This document shows, piece by piece, positions 1 to 5,030 of a stretch of DNA of 5,314 nucleotides. Made by a program: the position numbers and the translations under genes. The first letter of the stretch is position 1; each line of letters begins with the position of its first letter. The stretch comes from Candidatus Aminicenantota bacterium (GTDB taxonomy: Bacteria; Acidobacteriota; UBA4820; DSQY01): NCBI GenBank assembly GCA_027365515.1, contig DAHXMK010000136.1, forward strand, positions 1-5,314. The letters run 5' to 3'. The notes beneath the pieces were generated by a model. The model did no database searches and was not told the origin of the DNA. It worked only from the letters and a program-made list of their open reading frames with translations.

Positions 1-336
1 TAATCATTCTTGCCGAAAGGGAACGCCCCCCTGCCCCGTCTCGCGGCCATGGGGCATACAGCCCAGAAGCAACAAGGGCTTTCCCCCGTGTCCTATCCAA
101 GCCTGGGACGCGAAGGTCCGCAGCGGGCCGAAAGGATCAAGGTTGAAGGATGAAGTATGAAGCTTGAATCAAAAGAGGAAGTACCTCCCTTCATCCTTCA
201 TAACTCATACTTCAAAATTATCTTCTCCGCTCGCGTTCTCGCGACACGGCTACGCCGTCTCCCGCCCTTCGAGTCCCCTCGTTGGGCTGTGCATCATTTG
301 ATTGTTTGGTCTTGTCAGATGATCTTAGTCTCTTGT
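1..336. other. Non-coding region with small inverted repeats
   Basis: I see no convincing gene here. Short open frames cross positions 1-145 but have no start, ribosome site or recognisable motif, so a gene end from outside the window is possible but unsupported. Positions 145-215 hold a repeat built on GAAG/ATGAAG units with an inverted copy. Positions 239-253 include the hairpin ACGGC-TAC-GCCGT, flanked by GCGTTCTCGCG-type sequence that resembles dispersed intergenic repeats. No clear terminator for the tRNA transcript is visible. Confidence 0.6.
145..213. repeat. Inverted repeat of GAAGGATGAAG type
   Basis: GAAGGATGAAG at 145-155 is the exact reverse complement of CTTCATCCTTC at 189-199 (11 of 11). 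The adjoining GAAGTATG at 153-160 is the exact complement of CATACTTC at 206-213. The arms are in an order that allows either pairing but not one continuous stem. It looks like a small intergenic repeat rather than a terminator, since no T-run follows. Function unknown. Confidence 0.55.
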
Positions 337-423
337 TGGTGCCGAAGGGGGGACTCGAACCCCCACGCCCTTTCGGGCACTACCCCCTCAAGATAGCGTG
401 TCTGCCAATTCCACCACTTCGGC
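337..423 (-). tRNA. tRNA-Leu, anticodon GAG
   Basis: This is a complete 87-base class II (long variable arm) tRNA on the minus strand with the 3' CCA encoded (337-339). The acceptor stem GCCGAAG/CTTCGGC pairs perfectly. The anticodon stem CTATC/GGTAG encloses loop TTGAGGG, giving anticodon GAG (complement at 387-389), which reads CUC/CUU leucine codons. The variable arm has stem GCCC-GAAA-GGGC, and the T arm is GGGGG-TTCGAGT-CCCCC. It starts 23 bases after the secG stop codon on the same strand, so co-transcription is likely. In Escherichia coli the tRNA immediately after secG is leuU, which also has anticodon GAG, so this is probably the orthologous arrangement. Confidence 0.97.
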
Positions 424-446
424 ACTGAAACGAGGGATGAACATCA

Positions 447-866
447 TTACTTAGCCGGCGCCTTCGCTGGAGAACTCGCGGGTGCTGTAGCCGGAGCGGA
501 CTGAGGCGCGGGCGCCTTCTCAGAGGGCTGAGCTGGAGCCGCCGGCGTTTTCGCCGCGGGGGCCGCCGGTTCCGCCTTCTTAGGCTGGGCGGGGGTCTGC
601 ACCTCCTGAAGGTTTCTCTCCAGAATGTTGCGCTGCTTCATGTTCGTCGCGATGACGAGGATTATCGAAAGGAGCATGAAGAGCACGGCCAGCGTCGTTG
701 TTACTCTCTGCAAAACGGTGGCGGAACCCCTGGCGCCGAAAGCGGTCTGCGATGACGCGCCGCCGAAAGCGGCCGCGAGATCGCCACCCTCTCCAGGCTG
801 GAGAAGAATGATCCCTATCAGAAGCAGGCAGTCAAGAATGTAGATAACCCAAAGAAGCGTAAGCAT
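447..866 (-). CDS. secG: SecG, protein-export translocase subunit
   Basis: SecG is the small accessory subunit of the SecYEG channel in the inner membrane, where it assists SecA-driven export. The 139-residue product has two membrane helices (about residues 3-22 and 52-74) joined by the family's conserved cytoplasmic loop: LLQPGEGGDLAAAFGG at 21-36 followed by SSQTAFGARG at 38-47. These motifs make the call secure. The tail from about residue 88 is low-complexity Ala/Pro/Lys and makes the protein longer than E. coli SecG (110 residues). The ATG has a strong GGGGAGG-type ribosome site 4 bases upstream (complement at 871-877). A sigma-70-like promoter lies at 901-929, and tRNA-Leu follows closely. 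The common upstream neighbour tpiA is absent; only non-coding DNA precedes the gene. Confidence 0.97.
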   Translation of the reverse strand: MLTLLWVIYILDCLLLIGIILLQPGEGGDLAAAFGGASSQTAFGARGSATVLQRVTTTLAVLFMLLSIILVIATNMKQRNILERNLQEVQTPAQPKKAEPAAPAAKTPAAPAQPSEKAPAPQSAPATAPASSPAKAPAK

Positions 867-900
867 CTAGCCTCCCCACGCCATCCTGGCGCGCCTTAAT

Positions 901-929
901 ACAATATCCTAAAACGGCCTTTCGGTCAA
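901..929 (-). promoter_or_regulatory. Sigma-70-type promoter for secG-tRNA-Leu
   Basis: On the minus strand TTGACC (complement at 924-929) is followed after exactly 17 bases by TATTGT (complement at 901-906). This matches the -35/-10 consensus TTGACA/TATAAT at 5 of 6 and 4 of 6 positions. Transcription would begin near 894, giving a leader of roughly 28 bases that contains the secG ribosome site. Position and spacing make it a good candidate; there is no experimental support. Confidence 0.6.
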
Positions 930-995
930 GAGGCTTCATAGGTTCGACGCGTGTGAGACAAAAGGGGGAAACGCGAGAGGGAATGATGGCATACT

Positions 996-1312
996 GTGCC
1001 TCTCGGGTGGCGAGACACTCGGTGGAGTAGGATAGACAGTCCTGGGTGCCGCAAGCCGGTCATAGGCCGACTGAAGACACCAGGTGGCTGGCGTCACGCC
1101 TAAAATCCCCAGGGAGTTGGAACCCCAACCCAACGGCGCCGGGACGGCCATTCCTGCGGAATGGCTACGCTTGCATTGCGTTCGTTTGGATGACAATGAG
1201 AAACCACCCTGCCACCAGGCTACCTGAGCCCCAATGAGTACGGGGCTCAACAACCTAACTAGGTGACTTGACTTCAGGGGAGTACTACACCCCCAGCTAT
1301 CCTACAAGTCAA
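996..1312. ncRNA. Candidate structured RNA, unrecognised
   Basis: Several strong hairpins cluster here: TCTCG/CGAGA with a 5-base loop (1001-1015); CAGTC/GACTG around 1051-1078; GTTGG-AACC-CCAAC (1116-1129); GCCATTCC-TGC-GGAATGGC (1147-1165); and TGAGCCCC/GGGGCTCA with a 9-base loop (1225-1249). An outer stem TTGACTT (1268-1274)/AAGTCAA (1306-1312) encloses GGGG/CCCC. In addition CAGGTGGCTGG (1081-1091) can pair imperfectly with CCAGGCTACCTG (1215-1226), closing over the inner hairpins. I compared it by eye with RNase P RNA, tmRNA, SRP RNA, 6S RNA and common riboswitches and found no match. Strand, ends and function are unknown. Most palindromes fold on either strand, and GC-rich DNA makes hairpins by chance, so confidence is low. 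Confidence 0.25.
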
Positions 1313-1392
1313 TGCCATCCAACGCTGCTGGACGGGACAGAGCCCCCCCGCCGCAACGGCTTTCAGTCCACGCTGATCTGGATGCCGGTCCC

Positions 1393-1863
1393 TCATTCGC
1401 CCGTTTTTGCAGTTCGAATGTTCTGGATCAGCAGAACCTTAATGCCGTCGGACCACATCTCCGTTGAAGGCACATCCTTTATCGCGCCCATTATAGATGT
1501 CTTCCTAGCCTTGTTGCCAAGCAATTGGTAACAGTCATAGGTAATGAATTGCTCATCCAGATGGCTGACCACGGTCAACGTCTGCATGGATCTATCACCC
1601 GCGTAGGTGAAAACGACGATGTCCTTGCCTTTCTGCTCGCCATCTTCGACGCGCACCAGCTTGTAATCATCGCCAACCTTTTGCATATAGGCGGTCTTGG
1701 TTTGGCCGAGAGAGATTTGAAAGCTGCTGTCCGTGGGGACCAAAGCAGCCGCCTGCTTTGCATTGTCGGGTTGAGCCTGTGGGGCATTGTTCTGAGGGGT
1801 CACGCAGGAAAGAGACATGGCCAGCATAAGCGACAGTGCCGTGGCGAGTGTACTACGACCCAT
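1393..1863 (-). CDS. Small exported protein, probable lipoprotein
   Basis: I do not recognise the family of this 156-residue protein. Residues 1-19 form a signal peptide (MGRSTLATALSLMLAMSLS), with Arg3 then a hydrophobic core, followed by Cys20. The site MSLS-C resembles a lipobox but has Ser rather than Leu at -3, so lipidation is likely but not certain. Residues 21-42 are a Gln/Asn/Ala/Pro-rich linker typical of lipoproteins. The rest (about 43-156) is soluble, with alternating hydrophobic residues that suggest beta strands (for example KDIVVFTYAGD and QTLTVVSHLDEQFITYDCYQ) and one more Cys. The ATG is well supported by AGGAGG spaced about 5 bases upstream (complement near 1869-1874). It stands alone; no clear promoter or terminator is visible. 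Confidence 0.8.
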   Translation of the reverse strand: MGRSTLATALSLMLAMSLSCVTPQNNAPQAQPDNAKQAAALVPTDSSFQISLGQTKTAYMQKVGDDYKLVRVEDGEQKGKDIVVFTYAGDRSMQTLTVVSHLDEQFITYDCYQLLGNKARKTSIMGAIKDVPSTEMWSDGIKVLLIQNIRTAKTGE

Positions 1864-2168
1864 AGCAACCTCCTTTTACAATGTTGATGCCCAACACAGT
1901 GGACCATCGTATTTTTCTATAATCCGGCTATCCCCTAACAAAATCTATTCTCCCTCTTCCAGCAGGGGAGGGCAAGAGGCTATGTTCATGCGCCCTCCAG
2001 CCTTGACGCCCTCTCCCCGAAGAGAGAAAATCGCGTAGGACCGGATAGCGCGCTACAGTCCAAGTGCGGTATGCAGTCCACTAAGCGTTAGGCGGACCTC
2101 AGGGCGCGAAATGTTCTCTATGTCCAAGTTTGCCCAAGGTCCGTGGTGAATTATGGTAAGGAGAGCAA
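1864..2168. other. Intergenic region, lower GC, with a repeat element
   Basis: No gene is visible. The left end must hold the promoter of the minus-strand lipoprotein gene; candidate TATAGA/TTGTTA boxes exist but their spacing (14 bases) is poor, so I do not call them. An 84-base element with imperfect inverted ends occupies 1948-2031. From 2032 to 2157 I see nothing recognisable. Confidence 0.5.
1948..2031. repeat. Intergenic repeat with imperfect inverted ends
   Basis: The left end TTCTCCCTCTTC and the right end (reverse complement TTTTCTCTCTTC) are near-matching inverted termini, and internal CCTCTT/AAGAGG and TCTCCCTC/GGGGAGGG pairs add further symmetry. Read on the minus strand, the TCTCTCTTCGGGGAGAGGG part resembles the dispersed 'gggagagggt' palindromic elements common between genes of environmental proteobacteria. 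It may be a MITE-like or REP-like unit. Only one copy lies in the window, so repetition is inferred, not seen. Confidence 0.35.
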
Positions 2169-2276
2169 ATGCATCGCTGGAATAAGTGGGAAATCCCATT
2201 CCTTGCACTACTGGCTGCCTTGCTCATCTCGATCCCGATAATAGAGCATCCATCCTCCCGTGATGCATGGGGTTAA
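2169..2276 (+). pseudogene. Short membrane ORF, likely remnant of a frameshifted gene
   Basis: A 35-codon frame begins with ATG after AAGGAG (2158-2163, spacing 5), a strong ribosome site. The product starts MHRWNKWEIPF and continues as a hydrophobic helix (about residues 9-25), then IEHPSSRDAWG and a stop. The overlapping +1 frame, open from 2267, begins GLMVSSICISSLYNS. Joined, the two look like the first helix, a short polar loop and the beginning of a second helix. That layout resembles the N-terminus of membrane ion-channel-like proteins with a 'W-E-(I/L)-P-F-L' start, but this is recalled by eye and not proven. After about 2340 the sequence is unrecognisable. It could instead be a genuine single-helix small protein. 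Confidence 0.35.
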
Positions 2277-2538
2277 TGGTTTCTTCCATTTGCATTTCTA
2301 GTCTCTATAACAGTATCGCATCTTCGCTTTTTCAACCAAGTCACGAAGCAGTCGTCTCAGGGGCCACCCAGCTCAGGTTCATGATGAAGGCAAGAACAAC
2401 TATATTTGCGAGCCCACATGAGCGCGAGTTTCAGCGGACCAGAACTCTGCTTGTCATTCACGTTTAGCGCCGGGGCGGATGCGGGCACGGTTGTCCGGGC
2501 CGGTGGCGGAAGAGTGATTGGCAAGCGCAGGAGCTGAC
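2277..2538. other. Intergenic region, possible gene debris
   Basis: The first 60 bases may continue the broken membrane gene in the +1 frame. After that neither strand gives a frame with a ribosome site or recognisable motif. GC content rises sharply near 2465, where the GFA-family gene's leader begins. No promoter is clear enough to call. Confidence 0.4.
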
Positions 2539-2934
2539 ATGGCGGAGCGAATCGCTTCATGCAGTTGCGGCAGGCTGACCGCCAGGGTGAGCGGCGAGCC
2601 GATCAGGGTCTCCGTGTGCCACTGCTTGGCGTGCCAGCTTCGCACTGGCAGCGTCTTCGGGGCTCAGGCGCGGTTTCTCAGCGGGGACGTTCGTATCAGC
2701 GGGCAATCCAGCTCGTTCGTCAGGGAAGCCGACGAAGGGGACAAGCTCACGTTTCATTTTTGTCCGAACTGCGGCGCCACGGTCTATTACGAGACGGAGG
2801 GGATGGAAGAGAGCATCGGAATTCCCGTGGGGGCTTTTGCCGATCCAACTTTCCCGGCTCAGCGCTTCTCAGTTTACGAGGAGCGGATGCACTCGTGGGT
2901 CGTGATGCCGGAGAAAATAGAACATATACCCTGA
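2539..2934 (+). CDS. GFA/CENP-V family zinc-binding protein
   Basis: This 131-residue protein has the full cysteine pattern of the GFA fold: Cys8-x-Cys10 (CSCG), Cys27-His-Cys29-x2-Cys32 (CHCLAC) and Cys75-x2-Cys78 (CPNCG). In the family these bind two zinc ions, one structural and one at the putative active site. The founding member was described as a glutathione-dependent formaldehyde-activating enzyme, but that activity is disputed and most homologues have no known substrate, so only the family is assigned. The ATG at 2539 is chosen because AGGAG (2529-2533) precedes it by 5 bases; the in-frame TTG at 2518 would add seven residues and place that ribosome site inside the gene. It ends 32 bases before the convergent regulator, with no obvious operon partner. 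Likely cytoplasmic. Confidence 0.94.
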   Translation: MAERIASCSCGRLTARVSGEPIRVSVCHCLACQLRTGSVFGAQARFLSGDVRISGQSSSFVREADEGDKLTFHFCPNCGATVYYETEGMEESIGIPVGAFADPTFPAQRFSVYEERMHSWVVMPEKIEHIP

Positions 2935-2966
2935 CCGTCCGTTGGATGACGCGGGGCGGGCCTTCT

Positions 2967-4298
2967 TTATCCCAGCTCGTACGCCTGCATTTTTCGGAGC
3001 AGCGTGGTCCTGTGGATGCCAAGCTCCTGAGCGGCGCGCGAGCGGTTGCCGCCGTTGCGCGAAAGCGCTTCGGTGATCGCCTTCTTCTCGATCTGCACCA
3101 GGCCTCCGCTCAACGAGGGGTCGCGGCCCGCCGCGGCCAGCTTCCTCTGCAACCTCTCCGGCAGGTGCTGCAGGCCGATGAGCGGCCCGTCGCTAAGGAT
3201 GAAGGCTCGCTCGACCAGGTTCTCAAGCTCGCGGATGTTGCCCGGGAAGTCGTGGCGCAACATCGCCGCCATCGCCTCCTCGCTGAAGCCTTCTATCGCC
3301 TTGCCGGTGGCCTGCCTGAACCGCTGGACGAAGTGGCGCGCCAAAAGCGGAATGTCCTCGGCGCGCTCCTTAAGCGGCGGAAGCGCCACCACCAGGACTT
3401 TGAGCCGGTAATAGAGGTCTTTTCTGAACGTTCCCTCGGCGACCTTGGCTTCGAGGTCCCGGTGGGTCGCGGTGATGACGCGCACGTTGGCGCGGACGGT
3501 GGCGTTTGCTCCGAGAGCCTCGTAGGTGCGCTCCTGGAGAAAGCGCAGGAGCTTCACCTGGACGGCGCCGGGAAGGTCGCCGATTTCGTCCAGAAAGAGC
3601 GTTCCGCCCTCGGCCTGCGCGATGCGGCCGAGCCGGTCGCGCCTCGCGTCGGTGAACGCGCCCTTCCTGTAGCCGAAAAGTTCAGATTCCAAAAGCGTTT
3701 CGGGGATCGCGGCGCAGTTGACCGCGACGAACGGCTTACGGCGCCTCGGCCCGTGGTGGTGGATCGCCTTCGCCAAAAGCTCCTTCCCGCTTCCCGACGG
3801 CCCGGTGATGAGAATCGTGCTGTCGCTTTCGGCGACGAGGGGCAGAATCTTGAAAATTTCGTGCATTTTGGGATTTCGGCTGACTATGTCCTCGAACTGG
3901 TACTGGCCGTCGAGCTTCCTGCGAAGGTCAACGACGTGGCAGAGGTCCCTGAAAACCTCCACGCCACCCAAAAGCCTTCCGTGGCCCGAAATCAAAGGCG
4001 AAGTGGAAATAGCCATGGGAATCTGGCGGCCGTCCTTGGCGTGAATCCTCACCTCGCGGTTTCTCAAGTTCTCGCCGCTCTTGATGGAACATCGCAGCGG
4101 GCACTGCGTGTCGCAGAGGTCGGAGCGGAATACCTTTGAACACTCCTTGCCGATGACCTCCTCTTTGTTGTATCCGGTGATCGTCTCGGCGGCCCGGTTG
4201 AACGAGGTTATGCGGCCCTCGGGGTCAACGGTAAAGATGCCGTCGTCAACGACATCCAGAAGAAGCGGGAAATATCGGTCATCGAGGGCGAGCTTCAT
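2967..4298 (-). CDS. PAS-domain sigma-54-dependent activator (NtrC family)
   Basis: This 443-residue protein is a bacterial enhancer-binding protein that uses ATP hydrolysis to open sigma-54 promoters. Order: PAS sensor (about 8-118), AAA+ domain (about 138-370), Fis-type helix-turn-helix (about 411-443, NRSRAAQELGIHRTTLLRKM at 418-437). Visible motifs are Walker A GPSGSGKE (166-173), the sigma-54 contact loop GAFTDA (213-218, a variant of GAFTGA), Walker B GTLFLDEIGD (232-241) and PPLKERAEDIP (307-317). The PAS domain carries Cys53, Cys62, Cys66 and Cys70, the last three as C-x3-C-P-x2-C, suggesting redox or metal sensing. There is no phosphorylatable receiver domain, so control is probably by ligand or redox. 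The ATG at 4298 has GGAGG 7 bases upstream (complement at 4306-4310); an in-frame extension to 4592 exists but is low-complexity and would overlap the divergent gene. The divergent operon has a sigma-54-like promoter and is the likely target. Confidence 0.96.
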   Translation of the reverse strand: MKLALDDRYFPLLLDVVDDGIFTVDPEGRITSFNRAAETITGYNKEEVIGKECSKVFRSDLCDTQCPLRCSIKSGENLRNREVRIHAKDGRQIPMAISTSPLISGHGRLLGGVEVFRDLCHVVDLRRKLDGQYQFEDIVSRNPKMHEIFKILPLVAESDSTILITGPSGSGKELLAKAIHHHGPRRRKPFVAVNCAAIPETLLESELFGYRKGAFTDARRDRLGRIAQAEGGTLFLDEIGDLPGAVQVKLLRFLQERTYEALGANATVRANVRVITATHRDLEAKVAEGTFRKDLYYRLKVLVVALPPLKERAEDIPLLARHFVQRFRQATGKAIEGFSEEAMAAMLRHDFPGNIRELENLVERAFILSDGPLIGLQHLPERLQRKLAAAGRDPSLSGGLVQIEKKAITEALSRNGGNRSRAAQELGIHRTTLLRKMQAYELG

Positions 4299-4381
4299 CG
4301 AACATCCTCCAGAAATGCATCCTAGGTTCCGCTGAAGTGAAATGCAACAGTTGTCTTTGACGGGTGTAGCATCATGCGTCA

Positions 4382-4400
4382 TTTGGCCCACGGCTCCAAA
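4382..4400. promoter_or_regulatory. Candidate activator-binding palindrome
   Basis: TTTGG-N9-CCAAA is a perfect 5+5 inverted repeat whose arms lie about 110-130 bases before the -24 element at 4511, the usual distance for an enhancer-binding site. Two shorter palindromes, CAACAGTTG (4345-4353) and GCATCATGC (4369-4377), lie nearby. The divergently encoded sigma-54 activator is the obvious candidate binder. This is inference from position and symmetry only; a 10-base symmetric match can occur by chance. Confidence 0.25.
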
Positions 4401-4510
4401 CTGCTTGAAATTGGGAGAGGCGACGCCCATGACTCGGCAAAGCCGCGCCGGCCCTTCGTTATAGGACGGGAGGCCGCCGCCTCGCGCCGCCGGCCGTTCA
4501 GGCCCGCCTC

Positions 4511-4527
4511 TTGGCACGCATTTCGCC
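4511..4527 (+). promoter_or_regulatory. Sigma-54 (-24/-12) promoter
   Basis: TTGGCACG (4511-4518) matches the -24 consensus YTGGCACG perfectly, and after four bases TCGC (4523-4526) stands in the TTGC position of the -12 element. The invariant GG (4513-4514) and GC (4525-4526) are separated by exactly 10 bases. The deviation is C for T in the -12 box. Transcription would start near 4538. It lies directly before the HTH/two-CW gene and points toward it, next to a divergently encoded sigma-54 activator, which strengthens the call. Confidence 0.65.
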
Positions 4528-4545
4528 CCCAAGCCTCGAGGCGCG

Positions 4546-5013
4546 ATGGTTGTGCCGCGCGCGGGAGATGGCGTCTTGCAGAGAAGGGGCATTGGACAAG
4601 AAGCGGAGGCGTTGTCAACCGGACAGGCCGCGCGCTTCTGCTACGTCACGGCGGAGACGATCCTCAACTGGATTCACTCCGGCTCGCTCAGGGCCCAGCG
4701 GACGGCGGGCGGCCAGTTCAGGATCGTGCTCAACGACCTTCGCCGCTTCATGGCGGAGAAGGGGATGGACACGGGGCTTCTCGAAGCCGAGAAGGACATC
4801 CGCCCGTTCTGCTGGGAATTTCACTGCCGCATGAGCGGCCGCTACGGCAGCCCCAGCCTCGAAGCCTGCGAGGATTGCCTCGTCCACCGCTCCGGAACGC
4901 TGAACTGCTGGCAGCTTCACGGGCTGTTGCCAATCACCAGGCGGCGCTTCGACCACTGCGAGGCGTGCGACTACTTTGGCCGCTACGAACGGAAGACATC
5001 CAAGGAAGAATGA
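4546..5013 (+). CDS. HTH regulator fused to cysteine-rich 'two-CW' domain
   Basis: The product (155 residues from this ATG) begins with an excisionase/MerR-like helix-turn-helix at about 23-70 (STGQAARFCYVTAETILNWI, then GGQFRI and a DLRRF helix). The C-terminal half has seven cysteines: Cys89-Trp, Cys94, Cys108-x2-Cys111, Cys121-Trp, Cys138-x2-Cys141. Two Cys-Trp pairs each followed by later CxxC-type cysteines match my recollection of the 'two-CW' domain frequent in Desulfobacterota signalling proteins; it probably binds a metal or Fe-S cluster. The likely role is a redox-responsive DNA-binding protein in the cytoplasm. The start is uncertain: ATG 4546 has only GAGG 4 bases upstream and lies about 8 bases after the predicted sigma-54 start point; TTG 4576, with GGGAG 8 bases before it, is a good alternative, and the conserved domain begins near residue 23. 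It is followed by the Fe-S gene, 17 bases after its stop. Confidence 0.87.
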   Translation: MVVPRAGDGVLQRRGIGQEAEALSTGQAARFCYVTAETILNWIHSGSLRAQRTAGGQFRIVLNDLRRFMAEKGMDTGLLEAEKDIRPFCWEFHCRMSGRYGSPSLEACEDCLVHRSGTLNCWQLHGLLPITRRRFDHCEACDYFGRYERKTSKEE

Positions 5014-5030
5014 ACGAGACGGGAGGGAAC

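Larger units (their letters stand above)
867..1392. other. Long intergenic region without a believable gene
   Basis: About 525 bases separate secG from the next minus-strand gene. Open frames exist on both strands (for example 936-1253 minus) but they lack ribosome sites and give unpatterned, Pro/Ser-rich translations. I found no remnant of tpiA, the gene often placed before secG. The secG promoter sits at the left end; the rest is dense in hairpins, listed under the separate RNA candidate. Confidence 0.55.

Noticed and set aside
270..290. Possible tRNA T-arm fragment (CTTCGAGTCCCC)
   Set aside because: It resembles a T-loop but the matching GGGG arm and the rest of a tRNA are missing.
950..1000. 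tmRNA-like start (GGTTCGACG near 951)
   Set aside because: No tRNA-like 3' end, tag frame or resume codon follows.
936..1253. 105-codon minus-strand frame between secG and the lipoprotein gene
   Set aside because: No ribosome site, no motif, unnatural Pro/Ser-rich composition, and it coincides with strong hairpins. I also looked for TPI motifs and saw none.
1221..1255. TGAGCCCC/GGGGCTCA hairpin as a transcription terminator
   Set aside because: The stem is strong but there is no T-run on either strand after it, and no gene ends there.
2559..4139. Very long open frame (526 codons) on the plus strand
   Set aside because: It lies antisense to the well-supported sigma-54 activator and overlaps the GFA gene. 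The translation is Arg/Ala/Val-rich without motifs, as expected for the opposite strand of a GC-rich gene.
4319..4347. TTGCAT-N17-TAGGAT as a sigma-70 promoter for the activator gene (minus strand)
   Set aside because: Spacing is ideal but only 3 of 6 and 4 of 6 positions match, and transcription would begin almost at the ribosome site, leaving a leader of about 14 bases.
4299..4592. 98-residue N-terminal extension of the sigma-54 activator
   Set aside because: The extension is Gly/Pro/Arg-rich with no domain, overlaps the divergent promoter and gene, and lacks a ribosome site, whereas ATG 4298 has GGAGG at good spacing right before the PAS domain.
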